Shown here in pieces: positions 1 to 6,401 of a DNA stretch of 8,542 bases. The position numbers and the translations under genes are program-made. The notes under the pieces are model-generated. The model was given only the letters and a program-made list of their open reading frames with translations, was not told where the DNA came from and ran no database searches. Within the stretch, counting starts at the first letter, position 1; every line of letters starts with the position of its first letter. The stretch comes from an uncultured Asticcacaulis sp. (lineage in GTDB: Bacteria > Pseudomonadota > Alphaproteobacteria > Caulobacterales > Caulobacteraceae): contig CAMLPZ010000182.1 in NCBI GenBank assembly GCA_946482045.1, forward strand, positions 1 to 8,542. The letters are read 5' to 3'.

Positions 1-4
1 CGAC

Positions 5-23
5 CGAAATTTTATATGTTTCG
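5..23. promoter_or_regulatory. Possible operator: inverted repeat upstream of the sugar operon
   Basis: CGAAA at 5-9 and TTTCG at 19-23 form a perfect 5-base inverted repeat separated by 9 AT-rich bases. More TTTC/TTTTC-like motifs follow at 19-36 and at 71-74. Repeated GAAA/TTTC elements are common in operators of DeoR-family sugar regulators such as AgaR and GlpR, so a repressor sensing a phosphosugar is a reasonable guess. No regulator gene lies in the window. The site is short and could be chance in an AT-rich leader. Confidence 0.3.
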
Positions 24-34
24 TTTTCATTGTT

Positions 35-67
35 TTGATTGCGCAGGGTGTGATGTTGCGCTAAGAC
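35..67 (+). promoter_or_regulatory. Possible promoter of the amino-sugar operon
   Basis: GCTAAGAC at 60-67 matches the alphaproteobacterial (Caulobacter-type) -10 consensus GCTANAWC at seven of eight positions. TTGATT at 35-40 could be the -35 element, but the spacing to the -10 is about 2-3 bases longer than ideal. A start near position 74 would leave a leader of roughly 30 bases before the first ATG. This is motif reading only. Confidence 0.3.
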
Positions 68-91
68 TCGTTTCATAAAGACGCACTTATT

Positions 92-97
92 AAGGAG
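92..97 (+). promoter_or_regulatory. Ribosome binding site of the first operon gene
   Basis: AAGGAG lies 9 bases before the ATG at 107. It decides the start in favour of 107 over a second in-frame ATG at 116, which would be 18 bases away. It is the strongest Shine-Dalgarno in the left half, as expected for the first gene of an operon. Confidence 0.75.
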
Positions 98-106
98 CCT
101 CGTGTT

Positions 107-1417
107 ATGAAGGCCATGCTCGATATGGTGGCTCGCCACAAAGCCGGAGTGCCGTGCGGGATCTATTCAGTTTGTTCCGCCCATCCACTGGTGATCGAAG
201 CATCTTTCGTTCACGCGCTGAAATCGCAACTCGATGTGACGCTGATCGAAGCGACCTGCAATCAGGTCAATCAGGACGGCGGCTATACCGGCATGAAGCC
301 CGAAGACTTCCGTGAGTTCGTTTTCGCTATTGCCGACCGCGTCGGTTTTGCGCGTTCGCGGATCCTTCTGGGCGGCGACCACCTGGGCCCTAATCCGTGG
401 ACGGCTCTCAGCGCTGAAGACGCCATGAATAAGGCTGACGTTCTGATAGAGCAGTATGTCGCGGCCGGTTTCCGCAAGATTCACGCCGACTGTTCTATGT
501 CGTGCGCCGACGATCCGGTGCCGCTGCCGGAAGAAACCATTGCCCGCCGCGCCGCGCGCCTGATCCGTATTGCCGAGGATACGCAGGCCCGCGTCGGCGG
601 CGAAAAGTGCGTCTATGTCATCGGCACCGAAGTCCCAGTTCCGGGTGGCGCCGCCGAAGACCTGCCCGAGCTTGAAGTCACCACGCCCGAAGCGGCCTTG
701 GCGACCATCGAAACCCACCGCGCCATCTTTTCCGAACTGGGCCTGAACGATGCCTGGCAACGCGTCGTCGGCGCCGTCGTCCAGCCGGGCGTCGAGTTCG
801 ACCACCATAAGGTCATCGACTATAATCGCTCGAAGGCCACCAAGCTCAGTCGCGCCATCGAGGCGTTGCCGGGCATCCTGTTCGAAGCGCACTCGACCGA
901 CTACCAGACGCCCAAGGCCTTGAAGGAATTGGTCGAGGATCACTTCGCCATCCTGAAGGTCGGGCCGGGCGTCACCTTTGCCTTGCGCGAAGCTCTATGG
1001 GCGCTCGACGCCATCGAACACGAGTGGATTGTGCCAGGCAAGCAATCCCACTTCCGCCAGGTCACAATCGACCGCATGGCCGCCGAACCCCACAACTGGG
1101 CGAAATATTATCACGCAACAGGACCTGAACTGCGCTTCGATTTGCAATATAGTCTGTCGGATCGCATCCGTTACTACTGGCCGGATGCGGCCATTACCGC
1201 GGCTCAGGACACCATGTTCGACAACCTTAGCGCCAATCCGCCCCCGCTGGCACTTATCAGCCAGTACCTACCGGACGCCTATGCGGCGATCCGCAGCGGC
1301 GGCCTGGCGCTGACCCCTGCCAACCTCGTCATCGCCCATATCGGCGCGACGCTCGACGGCTATCAGGCGGCCTGTACCCCCATGAACGTAGTATCCCCGG
1401 AGCCGGCATATGCCTGA
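107..1417 (+). CDS. GatZ/KbaZ-family protein: tagatose-bisphosphate aldolase accessory subunit or tagatose-6-phosphate 4-epimerase
   Basis: A 436-residue protein, full length for the GatZ/KbaZ (AgaZ) family and older annotations called 'tagatose-6-phosphate kinase'. Recognisable features are the N-terminal GIYSVCSAHPLV stretch (18-29), EATCNQVNQDGGYTG (48-62) and GGDHLGPNPW (89-98), typical of this TIM-barrel family. In enterobacteria GatZ/KbaZ is a non-catalytic partner that stabilises the class II aldolase subunit GatY/KbaY, which splits tagatose-1,6-bisphosphate. Some family members (PF08013), such as the one in the Agrobacterium galactitol pathway, instead epimerise tagatose-6-phosphate at C4 to fructose-6-phosphate. 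No GatY/KbaY and no PfkB-type tagatose-6-P kinase is present here, which makes the epimerase role attractive. The partner could, however, lie upstream of the window. It is the first gene of the operon, its 3' end overlaps agaS by 8 bases, and it should act in the cytoplasm. Family assignment is secure; the exact reaction is inference. Confidence 0.93.
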   Translation: MKAMLDMVARHKAGVPCGIYSVCSAHPLVIEASFVHALKSQLDVTLIEATCNQVNQDGGYTGMKPEDFREFVFAIADRVGFARSRILLGGDHLGPNPWTALSAEDAMNKADVLIEQYVAAGFRKIHADCSMSCADDPVPLPEETIARRAARLIRIAEDTQARVGGEKCVYVIGTEVPVPGGAAEDLPELEVTTPEAALATIETHRAIFSELGLNDAWQRVVGAVVQPGVEFDHHKVIDYNRSKATKLSRAIEALPGILFEAHSTDYQTPKALKELVEDHFAILKVGPGVTFALREALWALDAIEHEWIVPGKQSHFRQVTIDRMAAEPHNWAKYYHATGPELRFDLQYSLSDRIRYYWPDAAITAAQDTMFDNLSANPPPLALISQYLPDAYAAIRSGGLALTPANLVIAHIGATLDGYQAACTPMNVVSPEPAYA

Positions 1418-2591
1418 CACCCTGACAAACGAAGCGCTTTTCGGCTTCGATGCCAAATCCCTAGAAGCCAAGGGCGGCCTGTGGACGGCGCGCGAGATCG
1501 CGCAGCAGCCGCAAATGCTGCGTGAAACCCAAAGCCTCTTGATGGCGCGCCGCGATGAGATCGCCGCCTTCCTGAAGCCGGTCCTGGCGCCCGCCAATGC
1601 CCGCATCATCCTGACCGGCGCTGGCACCTCGGCCTTTATCGGTGAATGCCTGGCGCCGGTCCTGGCGACGCAGCTGAAGCGCCGCGTCGAAGCGATCGCC
1701 ACAACTGATCTCGCCTGCGCCCCGCAGCTCTATTTCGAAAAAGATACGCCGACCCTGCTGGTCTCTTTCGGCCGCTCGGGCAACAGCCCGGAAAGCCTCG
1801 CCGCCGTCGAACTGGCCGACCGCTTTGTCAGTACGCTTTGTCACCTGGTCATCACCTGCAACGATGACGGTGCGCTGGCGCGCTACGCGGCGCAGGATCG
1901 CGGCCTAACCATCCTGCTGCCCGAAGCGACGCACGACCGCAGCTTCGCCATGACGTCGAGCTTCACCTGCATGACCTATGCGGCCCTGTCCGCCCTGTCG
2001 GGGATCGAGACCTTCGAGCCGCGCATCGACGCCATTGCCACGGCTGTGCAATCTGTGATTTCTGACTATTCGGAAGCGATGAAACTGGCGGCGGATCAGG
2101 GTTTCGAGCGCATTGTCTATCTTGGCAGCCATATTTTCAAGGGTTTGGCACGCGAGAGCGGACTGAAGCTACTCGAATTGACGAACGGTGCGCTGGTCAC
2201 CATGTTCGACTCGCCGCTCGGCTTCCGCCATGGCCCCAAGACCATCGTCAACAACAAGACCCTGGTCGTCGTCTTTTTCTCGAACGATGCCTATACGCGC
2301 TGCTACGATGCTGATCTGCTCGATGAGCTGCGCCGCGACAATGACGCCGCCCGTGTCATCGCCATCACCGCCCAGGACGGAGTCACCCTCAATGCCAACG
2401 ATACGGTCCGCGTGAAGGGGCTTGAGGGCGCTGACGATGCGGATCTGCTCTTCCCCTATATTGCCGCGCCGCAAATCTTTGCTTTCTATCAGTCGCTGCG
2501 CCATGGCCTGACGCCGGACAAGCCCAATGCTTCGGGTACGGTCAACCGCGTCGTCCAGGGCGTGCGCATCCATTCGCTGGAAGGCCGGTGA
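1410..2591 (+). CDS. agaS: AgaS-type SIS-domain protein: galactosamine-6-phosphate deaminase/isomerase
   Basis: A 393-residue protein close in size to E. coli AgaS. It has two SIS (sugar isomerase) domains. The first holds the phosphosugar loop TGAGTSAFIGE (69-79) and SFGRSGNSPES (119-129). The second holds GSHIFKGLARESGLK (239-253) and GFRHGPK (271-277), including the Glu-Ser and His-Gly-Pro motifs seen in the GlmS/AgaS isomerase group. AgaS converts galactosamine-6-phosphate to tagatose-6-phosphate and ammonia in the cytoplasm. The start ATG at 1410 overlaps the upstream gene by 8 bases, with GGAG 7 bases ahead. The kinase gene begins 3 bases after its stop. The neighbouring GatZ/KbaZ gene and sugar kinase support a GalNAc/galactosamine pathway over the glucosamine one, although a ketose/aldose isomerase with another phosphosugar remains possible. 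Confidence 0.88.
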   Translation: MPDTLTNEALFGFDAKSLEAKGGLWTAREIAQQPQMLRETQSLLMARRDEIAAFLKPVLAPANARIILTGAGTSAFIGECLAPVLATQLKRRVEAIATTDLACAPQLYFEKDTPTLLVSFGRSGNSPESLAAVELADRFVSTLCHLVITCNDDGALARYAAQDRGLTILLPEATHDRSFAMTSSFTCMTYAALSALSGIETFEPRIDAIATAVQSVISDYSEAMKLAADQGFERIVYLGSHIFKGLARESGLKLLELTNGALVTMFDSPLGFRHGPKTIVNNKTLVVVFFSNDAYTRCYDADLLDELRRDNDAARVIAITAQDGVTLNANDTVRVKGLEGADDADLLFPYIAAPQIFAFYQSLRHGLTPDKPNASGTVNRVVQGVRIHSLEGR

Positions 2592-2594
2592 GCC

Positions 2595-3554
2595 ATGAAG
2601 CGGTCCTACTTCCTGGGCGTTGACGGCGGCGGCACCAAGACGGGCTTCATCCTGGCGGACAAGACCGGCCACGTCGTCGCCAGCCACCAGCTGGGGACCA
2701 GCTATTATATCCAGATCGGTTTCGATGGCCTGCATGAATTGCTGGCGCAAGGCGTCGGCGCCTTGCTGGACGGCGTCGGCGCAACACCCGATGACATAAC
2801 CTATGCCTTCTTCGGTTTGCCGGCCTATGGCGAGGACAGTCACGCTCAGGCGTTTCTCGACGTCATCCCCGAAGCCGTTCTGGGCCATCACCGCTATCGC
2901 TGCGGCAACGATATGATCTGCGGCTGGGCTGGATCTCTCGGCGGCGAGGATGGGATCAATATCGTGGCCGGCACGGGTTCGATCGGCTATGGCGAACACA
3001 AGGGCAAGTCGGCGCGTGGTGGCGGCTGGGGCGAAATCTTCTCGGACGAGGGGTCCGCCCACTGGATCGCCGTACAGGGGCTGAACGCTTTTTCGCGCAT
3101 GGGCGACGGCCGCCTGCCCAAGGGGCCGCTCTACGACGTCTTCATGGGCGCCATGGACCTTAAGGTCGATCTCGACATCTGCGGCGCAGTCTTTGGCCGT
3201 GAGCCGCCGTCACGTGACAAGATCGCCGCCATGTCGCAGCTGGTCGCCCAGGCGGTCGGCGCTGGTGATGCCGCCGCGCGCGGCATATTCGATCAAGCAG
3301 GGCGCGAACTGGCCGCGATTGTCGACGCCATCCGGCTGCAACTCGACTATGCCGTGGACGAGACGGTGCCCGTCTCCTATTCGGGAGGCGTTTTCAAATG
3401 CGGCGACATGATCCTTGAGCCGCTGCGCCGCCATCTGGGCGTGCTGTCGCGGACCTACGACCTCGTCACGCCTCTTTCCTCGCCGAGCGTTGGCGCGATC
3501 CTGTACGCGGCGCGGCTGTCCGGACAGCCGATCTCGATCAAAGCCGATGCTTAA
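2595..3554 (+). CDS. BadF/BadG/BcrA-type ATPase: probable N-acetylgalactosamine (or N-acetylglucosamine) kinase
   Basis: A 319-residue kinase of the actin/hexokinase fold. The phosphate-1 loop is LGVDGGGTKTGF (7-18). The central GNDMICGWAGS (104-114) and the phosphate-2 loop VAGTGSIGYG (124-133) follow. GGGWGEIFSDEGSAHWI (142-158) is characteristic of the BadF/BcrA/NagK group, and the C-terminal YSGGVF (262-267) is the adenosine-side motif. By family it should transfer phosphate from ATP to O6 of an N-acetylhexosamine in the cytoplasm. The agaS neighbour suggests GalNAc as substrate (an AgaK role), but residues alone cannot separate GalNAc from GlcNAc. A sugar kinase implies uptake of unphosphorylated sugar rather than PTS transport. 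The ATG at 2595 is 3 bases after the agaS stop, with GGAAGG at 2579-2584 as a possible Shine-Dalgarno. The 3' end overlaps the next gene by 8 bases. Confidence 0.85.
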   Translation: MKRSYFLGVDGGGTKTGFILADKTGHVVASHQLGTSYYIQIGFDGLHELLAQGVGALLDGVGATPDDITYAFFGLPAYGEDSHAQAFLDVIPEAVLGHHRYRCGNDMICGWAGSLGGEDGINIVAGTGSIGYGEHKGKSARGGGWGEIFSDEGSAHWIAVQGLNAFSRMGDGRLPKGPLYDVFMGAMDLKVDLDICGAVFGREPPSRDKIAAMSQLVAQAVGAGDAAARGIFDQAGRELAAIVDAIRLQLDYAVDETVPVSYSGGVFKCGDMILEPLRRHLGVLSRTYDLVTPLSSPSVGAILYAARLSGQPISIKADA

Positions 3555-4209
3555 AACCCTGCTGTTCGACCTTGACGGCACGCTAAGCGACACCGACCCT
3601 ATCCATTTTGAAGCAATGGTCCAGACGTTTGCGCGCGAAGGCGTGCACCTGACCGACGACGATTTCCGCACCTATATCTCCGGCCATTCCAATGGTGATA
3701 TCTTCGCGCGCTATTTTCCACACATGTCCCTGACCCGGCAGCGCGATTTCGCCGATACCAAGGAGGCCGAATTCCGTCGGCTGGCGACGGCGCTGGCGCC
3801 TACGCCTGGCCTGGATGCGCTGCTGCAGTGGGCCGAGGACCGCAATCTGAAGGTTGGGCTGGTCACCAATGCGCCGTCGCTCAATGTCGATCATATGCTG
3901 GGCGCGCTTAACCTGACCAGCCGCTTCGACACCATCGTGTACGGCGAGTTATTGCCGCGTGCCAAGCCTGATCCGTTGCCCTATCTCGAAGCCCTGTCGC
4001 GCCTGAATTGTCAGGCTTCGGAAGCAATGGCATTCGAAGACTCGGTCCCCGGCATCGTGGCTGCAAAACGCGCGCATCTTTACACAGCTGGATTGTCTTT
4101 ACCCGAACGCGCCGATGGTCTTCTTGCGGTTGGGGCTGACATCGTTATTGCGGATTTCAAGGATCAAGCATTGTGGGCAAGATTGGAATATGGTGTCAGT
4201 AACGTCTGA
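3547..4209 (+). CDS. HAD-superfamily hydrolase, beta-phosphoglucomutase-like (probable sugar phosphatase)
   Basis: A 220-residue protein with all four HAD motifs: DLDGT (8-12, nucleophile Asp8 and acid/base Asp10), Thr107 in VTN, Lys140 in RAKPDP, and FEDS (163-166, metal-binding acidic pair). Between motifs I and II lies a helical cap of roughly 65 residues, the C1-cap type found in beta-phosphoglucomutases and 2-deoxyglucose-6-phosphatases. The ATG at 3547 overlaps the kinase gene by 8 bases, the same overlap as the first gene pair. I chose it over an in-frame TTG at 3415 because the extra residues are Arg/Ser/Cys-rich and merely read the kinase gene out of frame. As last gene of a GalNAc-type operon it may dephosphorylate a sugar-phosphate intermediate or relieve sugar-phosphate stress, or it may be a mutase. 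Substrate cannot be read from the sequence. Confidence 0.88.
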   Translation: MLKTLLFDLDGTLSDTDPIHFEAMVQTFAREGVHLTDDDFRTYISGHSNGDIFARYFPHMSLTRQRDFADTKEAEFRRLATALAPTPGLDALLQWAEDRNLKVGLVTNAPSLNVDHMLGALNLTSRFDTIVYGELLPRAKPDPLPYLEALSRLNCQASEAMAFEDSVPGIVAAKRAHLYTAGLSLPERADGLLAVGADIVIADFKDQALWARLEYGVSNV

Positions 4210-4266
4210 ATTTCCAAGCAGCGATTGATTTCCTTGATGTTCCAGTGCGTCTTTCTCTGCGCTGCG

Positions 4267-4287
4267 CGCACCGGATGGTGCGGTTTT
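4267..4287 (+). terminator. Intrinsic terminator of the amino-sugar operon
   Basis: CGCACC (4267-4272) and GGTGCG (4277-4282) form a perfect 6-bp G+C-rich stem with a GGAT loop. One G and TTTT (4284-4287) follow, then a further T/G-rich stretch. It starts 58 bases after the HAD gene stop. Read on the minus strand the hairpin is followed by no T run, so it should terminate only the plus-strand operon. Confidence 0.6.
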
Positions 4288-4307
4288 GTGTGTGCCTTGA
4301 AGTCTGT

Positions 4308-4850
4308 TCAGCGGCGGGCGAAGACCCATTTGGAGGCGCCGTCAGCCAGGGTCATTCGACCGGCCTCGAGGGTAATTTTATAGGCCTCCCGGCCTGCGGA
4401 CAGTGTCGTTGTGCCCGTGCCGCCGCAGCTTTTCTCGAAACTTTCCGTGCCGCCGGCGACGTCGAAGACCAGCGATCCGCCAGCGAGCCTGGCCTTGCCC
4501 TGCTTGTCCTGGCGCACGGTTCGGGTGCAGGCGGCATCGACAGGCTCGGTCCTGACGATGGTCCAGCGAAAGCCGCCGTCCGCCGACAGGGTCAGTTCCA
4601 TCTTGCGGTCGACGTGCGCGGGAACTGCCTCAGTGACGATCGTGGTCTTGGTCATGGAACCAAAGCCGGCTGAGCCGCCGAGGCTGGTGCCGAAGCCGCC
4701 CGAGACATTGGGCTGCAGCTTGATCTTCGACTGCAGGACCAGTTCCTTGCCGCTGCTCGATTGTGTCCAGCGGCCCGTAATGCCGTCCAGGCTTGCGGCG
4801 TAAACGGATGCCGCGCTCAGTATCGCGGCGAAGATAATGATGATGTACAT
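4308..4850 (-). CDS. Hypothetical exported protein (180 aa)
   Basis: No family recognised. The first ~18 residues are a compact hydrophobic signal peptide (four consecutive Ile, ending SVYA before Ala-Ser), predicting export to the periplasm or surface. The mature part begins with LDGITGRW (21-28), a 'G-x-W' start like the modules in the larger exported proteins upstream. A Gly/Ser-rich stretch (50-66) and alternating polar/hydrophobic residues suggest beta structure. Two cysteines (108 and 142) could form a disulfide. The start is supported by AAGGA (4857-4861) 6 bases before the ATG. It is the last gene of the leftward cluster, 9 bases after the stop of the broken small ORF. It ends about 20 bases from the plus-strand terminator, convergent with the HAD gene. 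A small lipocalin-like barrel is possible but unproven. Confidence 0.75.
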   Translation of the reverse strand: MYIIIIFAAILSAASVYAASLDGITGRWTQSSSGKELVLQSKIKLQPNVSGGFGTSLGGSAGFGSMTKTTIVTEAVPAHVDRKMELTLSADGGFRWTIVRTEPVDAACTRTVRQDKQGKARLAGGSLVFDVAGGTESFEKSCGGTGTTTLSAGREAYKITLEAGRMTLADGASKWVFARR

Positions 4851-4859
4851 GATGTGTCC

Positions 4860-5083
4860 TTAGTTCAGGGTCGGTTTCCAATCGATGACGGCGCGCAACG
4901 GGGCGCCATTTTCCGGGTCGCTGTTGTCGATGTTTTCGACAATGCGGCGGCCCGTCATGACCCTGCTGCCGTGGAGAGCTTCAGCTCCAGCCAGCGCGTC
5001 GGGCAGTCGCTGGGTTCGGCGGCATGCGCGGCTGCCGTGAGGCTGGTCGAAGCGAGCAATAAACATAAGGCTTTGCAGAGCAT
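4860..5083 (-). pseudogene. Small exported protein gene with an apparent single-base frameshift
   Basis: From ATG 5081-5083 the frame encodes a clear signal peptide (begins MLCKALCLLLAS, Ala-rich cleavage zone ending AHAA) and then a Trp-Leu-Glu mature start, but stops at TGA 4955-4957 after 42 residues. The -1 frame is open across the same area and continues past that stop as a protein-like tail (MTGRRIVENIDNSD to IDWKPTLN), ending at TAA 4860-4862. Restoring one base would give one protein of 74 residues filling the gap between its neighbours: it starts 11 bases after the 431-aa gene and ends 9 bases before the 180-aa gene. I see no slippery heptamer, so a one-base deletion (true mutation or sequencing error) is likelier than programmed frameshifting. 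A 68-residue reading from ATG 5066 alone would lack a signal peptide. Function is unknown. Confidence 0.6.
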
Positions 5084-5094
5084 GATAAGGGCTT

Positions 5095-6390
5095 TCAGAA
5101 GCCGGTAACGGGAAATTCGAGACTTTTGCCGCCTTCGCTCAGCGTAAGCGTGGCGGGGACCGCGCCGGAGTCGGGCATGAAGACGTAGCGGATCGCCAAC
5201 TCGGCGCCGGGCTTCACGACCGGCGTGTTGTTGAACAGGGCCGCCGGTTCGACATTGGCGCGCCAGACCTGGTTGCGTTCCTGTCCCACGCCGTCGGTGT
5301 CGGTCAGGACGGCGCGCATGAAGCCGGAAGTGATGTATTGTTGCGTGGTGGTCGCGTTCTTTATCGTCACGAAGACATGCACCTGCCGTGTCGGATAACC
5401 GCGCGCCTCGACCACCTTGTCGAGCCGGACGTCAAACTTGTTCAGCGACCGGTAGGCTTCGGGCGTGTCGGGCTTAGGCTCAGGCTGCGGTTGTGGCTGT
5501 GGTCCGGGTTGGGGTTCAGGCTGGGGATGGCGCTGGGGCTGGGGTTGCGGGGCGGGACCGCCGCCCCCGGGGTTAGGCGCGTGCGCCACGCAAATGTTCG
5601 GCGCCGGCTGGGATTCGGTCGACTTCAGCACGCCGTTCAAGACGCGCTTGCCGTGCAGGCCGACGCTGCCGCCGAAGCTGGCCGTCATGGCGCGACCGTC
5701 CGCCGACGGCACCATGCTGACCCACTCGCGCACGGAGCCGGCAGTGGTCGAATACCAGGTGCCTTCCAGACCGCGATTGTCGGCCGTTGGCTTAAGGTCC
5801 ATCAGGTACTGCGTCACCTTGCCATCGTCGGAGAACATGCCGCCTACGGCATTGTCGCCGCCGACGCGGACGCGCAGCAGGCCGACCTCGGTGCACCAGT
5901 TGCCGTCGAGCAGCCTGGAACCGTGGACGTTCGATCGCGGCGGCGTGTAGCCGCGCGTGCCGGTGAGTTCCACCAGACCGCCGATATAGCCTTCCGATCC
6001 GGCAGCGAACTTGTCGCCATCGCTGAAGTTCAGCACCAGGCGGATATTGCGCTTCTGTGTTGAGGCGGCTTCGCGCCAGGTGCCGGTCAGGCCCGAGGCA
6101 TCTTCGCTCGGCACCAGGTCCTCGAACACATAGGCGGGCTCGTCCGTGTCGTCGCGATAGATGTAGCCGATCCAGTGATCGACACCCGCCCCGGCAGTAC
6201 GTTTGATCGTCATCTTGCCGAGTGGCGTCGTCCAATCGTCTTCGAAATAGCTGGCCATCAGGCTTTTGTTGGCCCGGTCTTCGGGACGCGGCGCCCAGCG
6301 CACAGCTTCCGCCGCAGCCATTGGGGCGGAGGAAATTAGTGGCGCGGCCAGGGCCAGCGCCAGTCCGGCACAAATCAAATATTTCTTCAT
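5095..6390 (-). CDS. Exported modular protein, two G-x-W modules, Pro-rich linker and C-terminal beta domain (431 aa)
   Basis: No named family recognised. The order is: signal peptide (about 1-28, ending MAAAEA); module 1 (about 50-147); module 2 (about 161-253); a Pro/Gln/Glu linker (about 275-310, mostly PQ and PE dipeptides); and a C-terminal domain (about 315-431) starting NKFDVRLDKV. The modules look like a duplication. Each has an early Trp, a central DDT/DDG turn, then L-x-GTW (LTGTW at 101-105, LEGTW at 208-212) and a DG-containing strand near the end. Cys166 and Cys267 bracket module 2 and could pair. The same layout is seen in the 421-aa gene two places upstream. The protein is predicted to be periplasmic or surface-exposed; the linker could span or contact peptidoglycan. 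The ATG is 11 bases after the 232-aa gene stop, with only a weak GGAA directly ahead, so translational coupling is likely. Confidence 0.82.
   Translation of the reverse strand: MKKYLICAGLALALAAPLISSAPMAAAEAVRWAPRPEDRANKSLMASYFEDDWTTPLGKMTIKRTAGAGVDHWIGYIYRDDTDEPAYVFEDLVPSEDASGLTGTWREAASTQKRNIRLVLNFSDGDKFAAGSEGYIGGLVELTGTRGYTPPRSNVHGSRLLDGNWCTEVGLLRVRVGGDNAVGGMFSDDGKVTQYLMDLKPTADNRGLEGTWYSTTAGSVREWVSMVPSADGRAMTASFGGSVGLHGKRVLNGVLKSTESQPAPNICVAHAPNPGGGGPAPQPQPQRHPQPEPQPGPQPQPQPEPKPDTPEAYRSLNKFDVRLDKVVEARGYPTRQVHVFVTIKNATTTQQYITSGFMRAVLTDTDGVGQERNQVWRANVEPAALFNNTPVVKPGAELAIRYVFMPDSGAVPATLTLSEGGKSLEFPVTGF
5463..5568 (-). repeat. Low-complexity Pro-Gln/Pro-Glu coding repeat
   Basis: A run of near-identical 6-base units (on the plus strand GGCTG(T/G)GG-like) encodes alternating Pro-Gln and Pro-Glu residues of the linker in the 431-aa exported protein. 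Such tracts can change length by slipped-strand replication and often form extended rod-like spacers in envelope proteins. Confidence 0.75.
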
Positions 6391-6401
6391 TTCCGGAACT
6401 T

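Noticed and set aside
167..943. 258-aa open frame antisense to the GatZ/KbaZ gene
   Set aside because: It is a shadow of a GC-rich coding region: Arg/Asp/Gly-rich, no recognisable motif, and fully opposite a gene with clear family motifs.
2169..3062. 297-aa open frame antisense to agaS and the kinase
   Set aside because: It spans two confidently identified genes on the other strand and its composition is typical of an antisense shadow.
3415..3546. TTG-initiated N-terminal extension of the HAD gene
   Set aside because: The extension is Arg/Ser/Cys-rich, lies inside the kinase gene in another frame, and places 44 residues before a HAD domain that normally begins at the motif I strand.
4955..5010. 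Programmed -1 ribosomal frameshift in the small exported ORF
   Set aside because: No X-XXY-YYZ slippery heptamer and no obvious downstream pseudoknot were seen; a single missing base is the simpler explanation.
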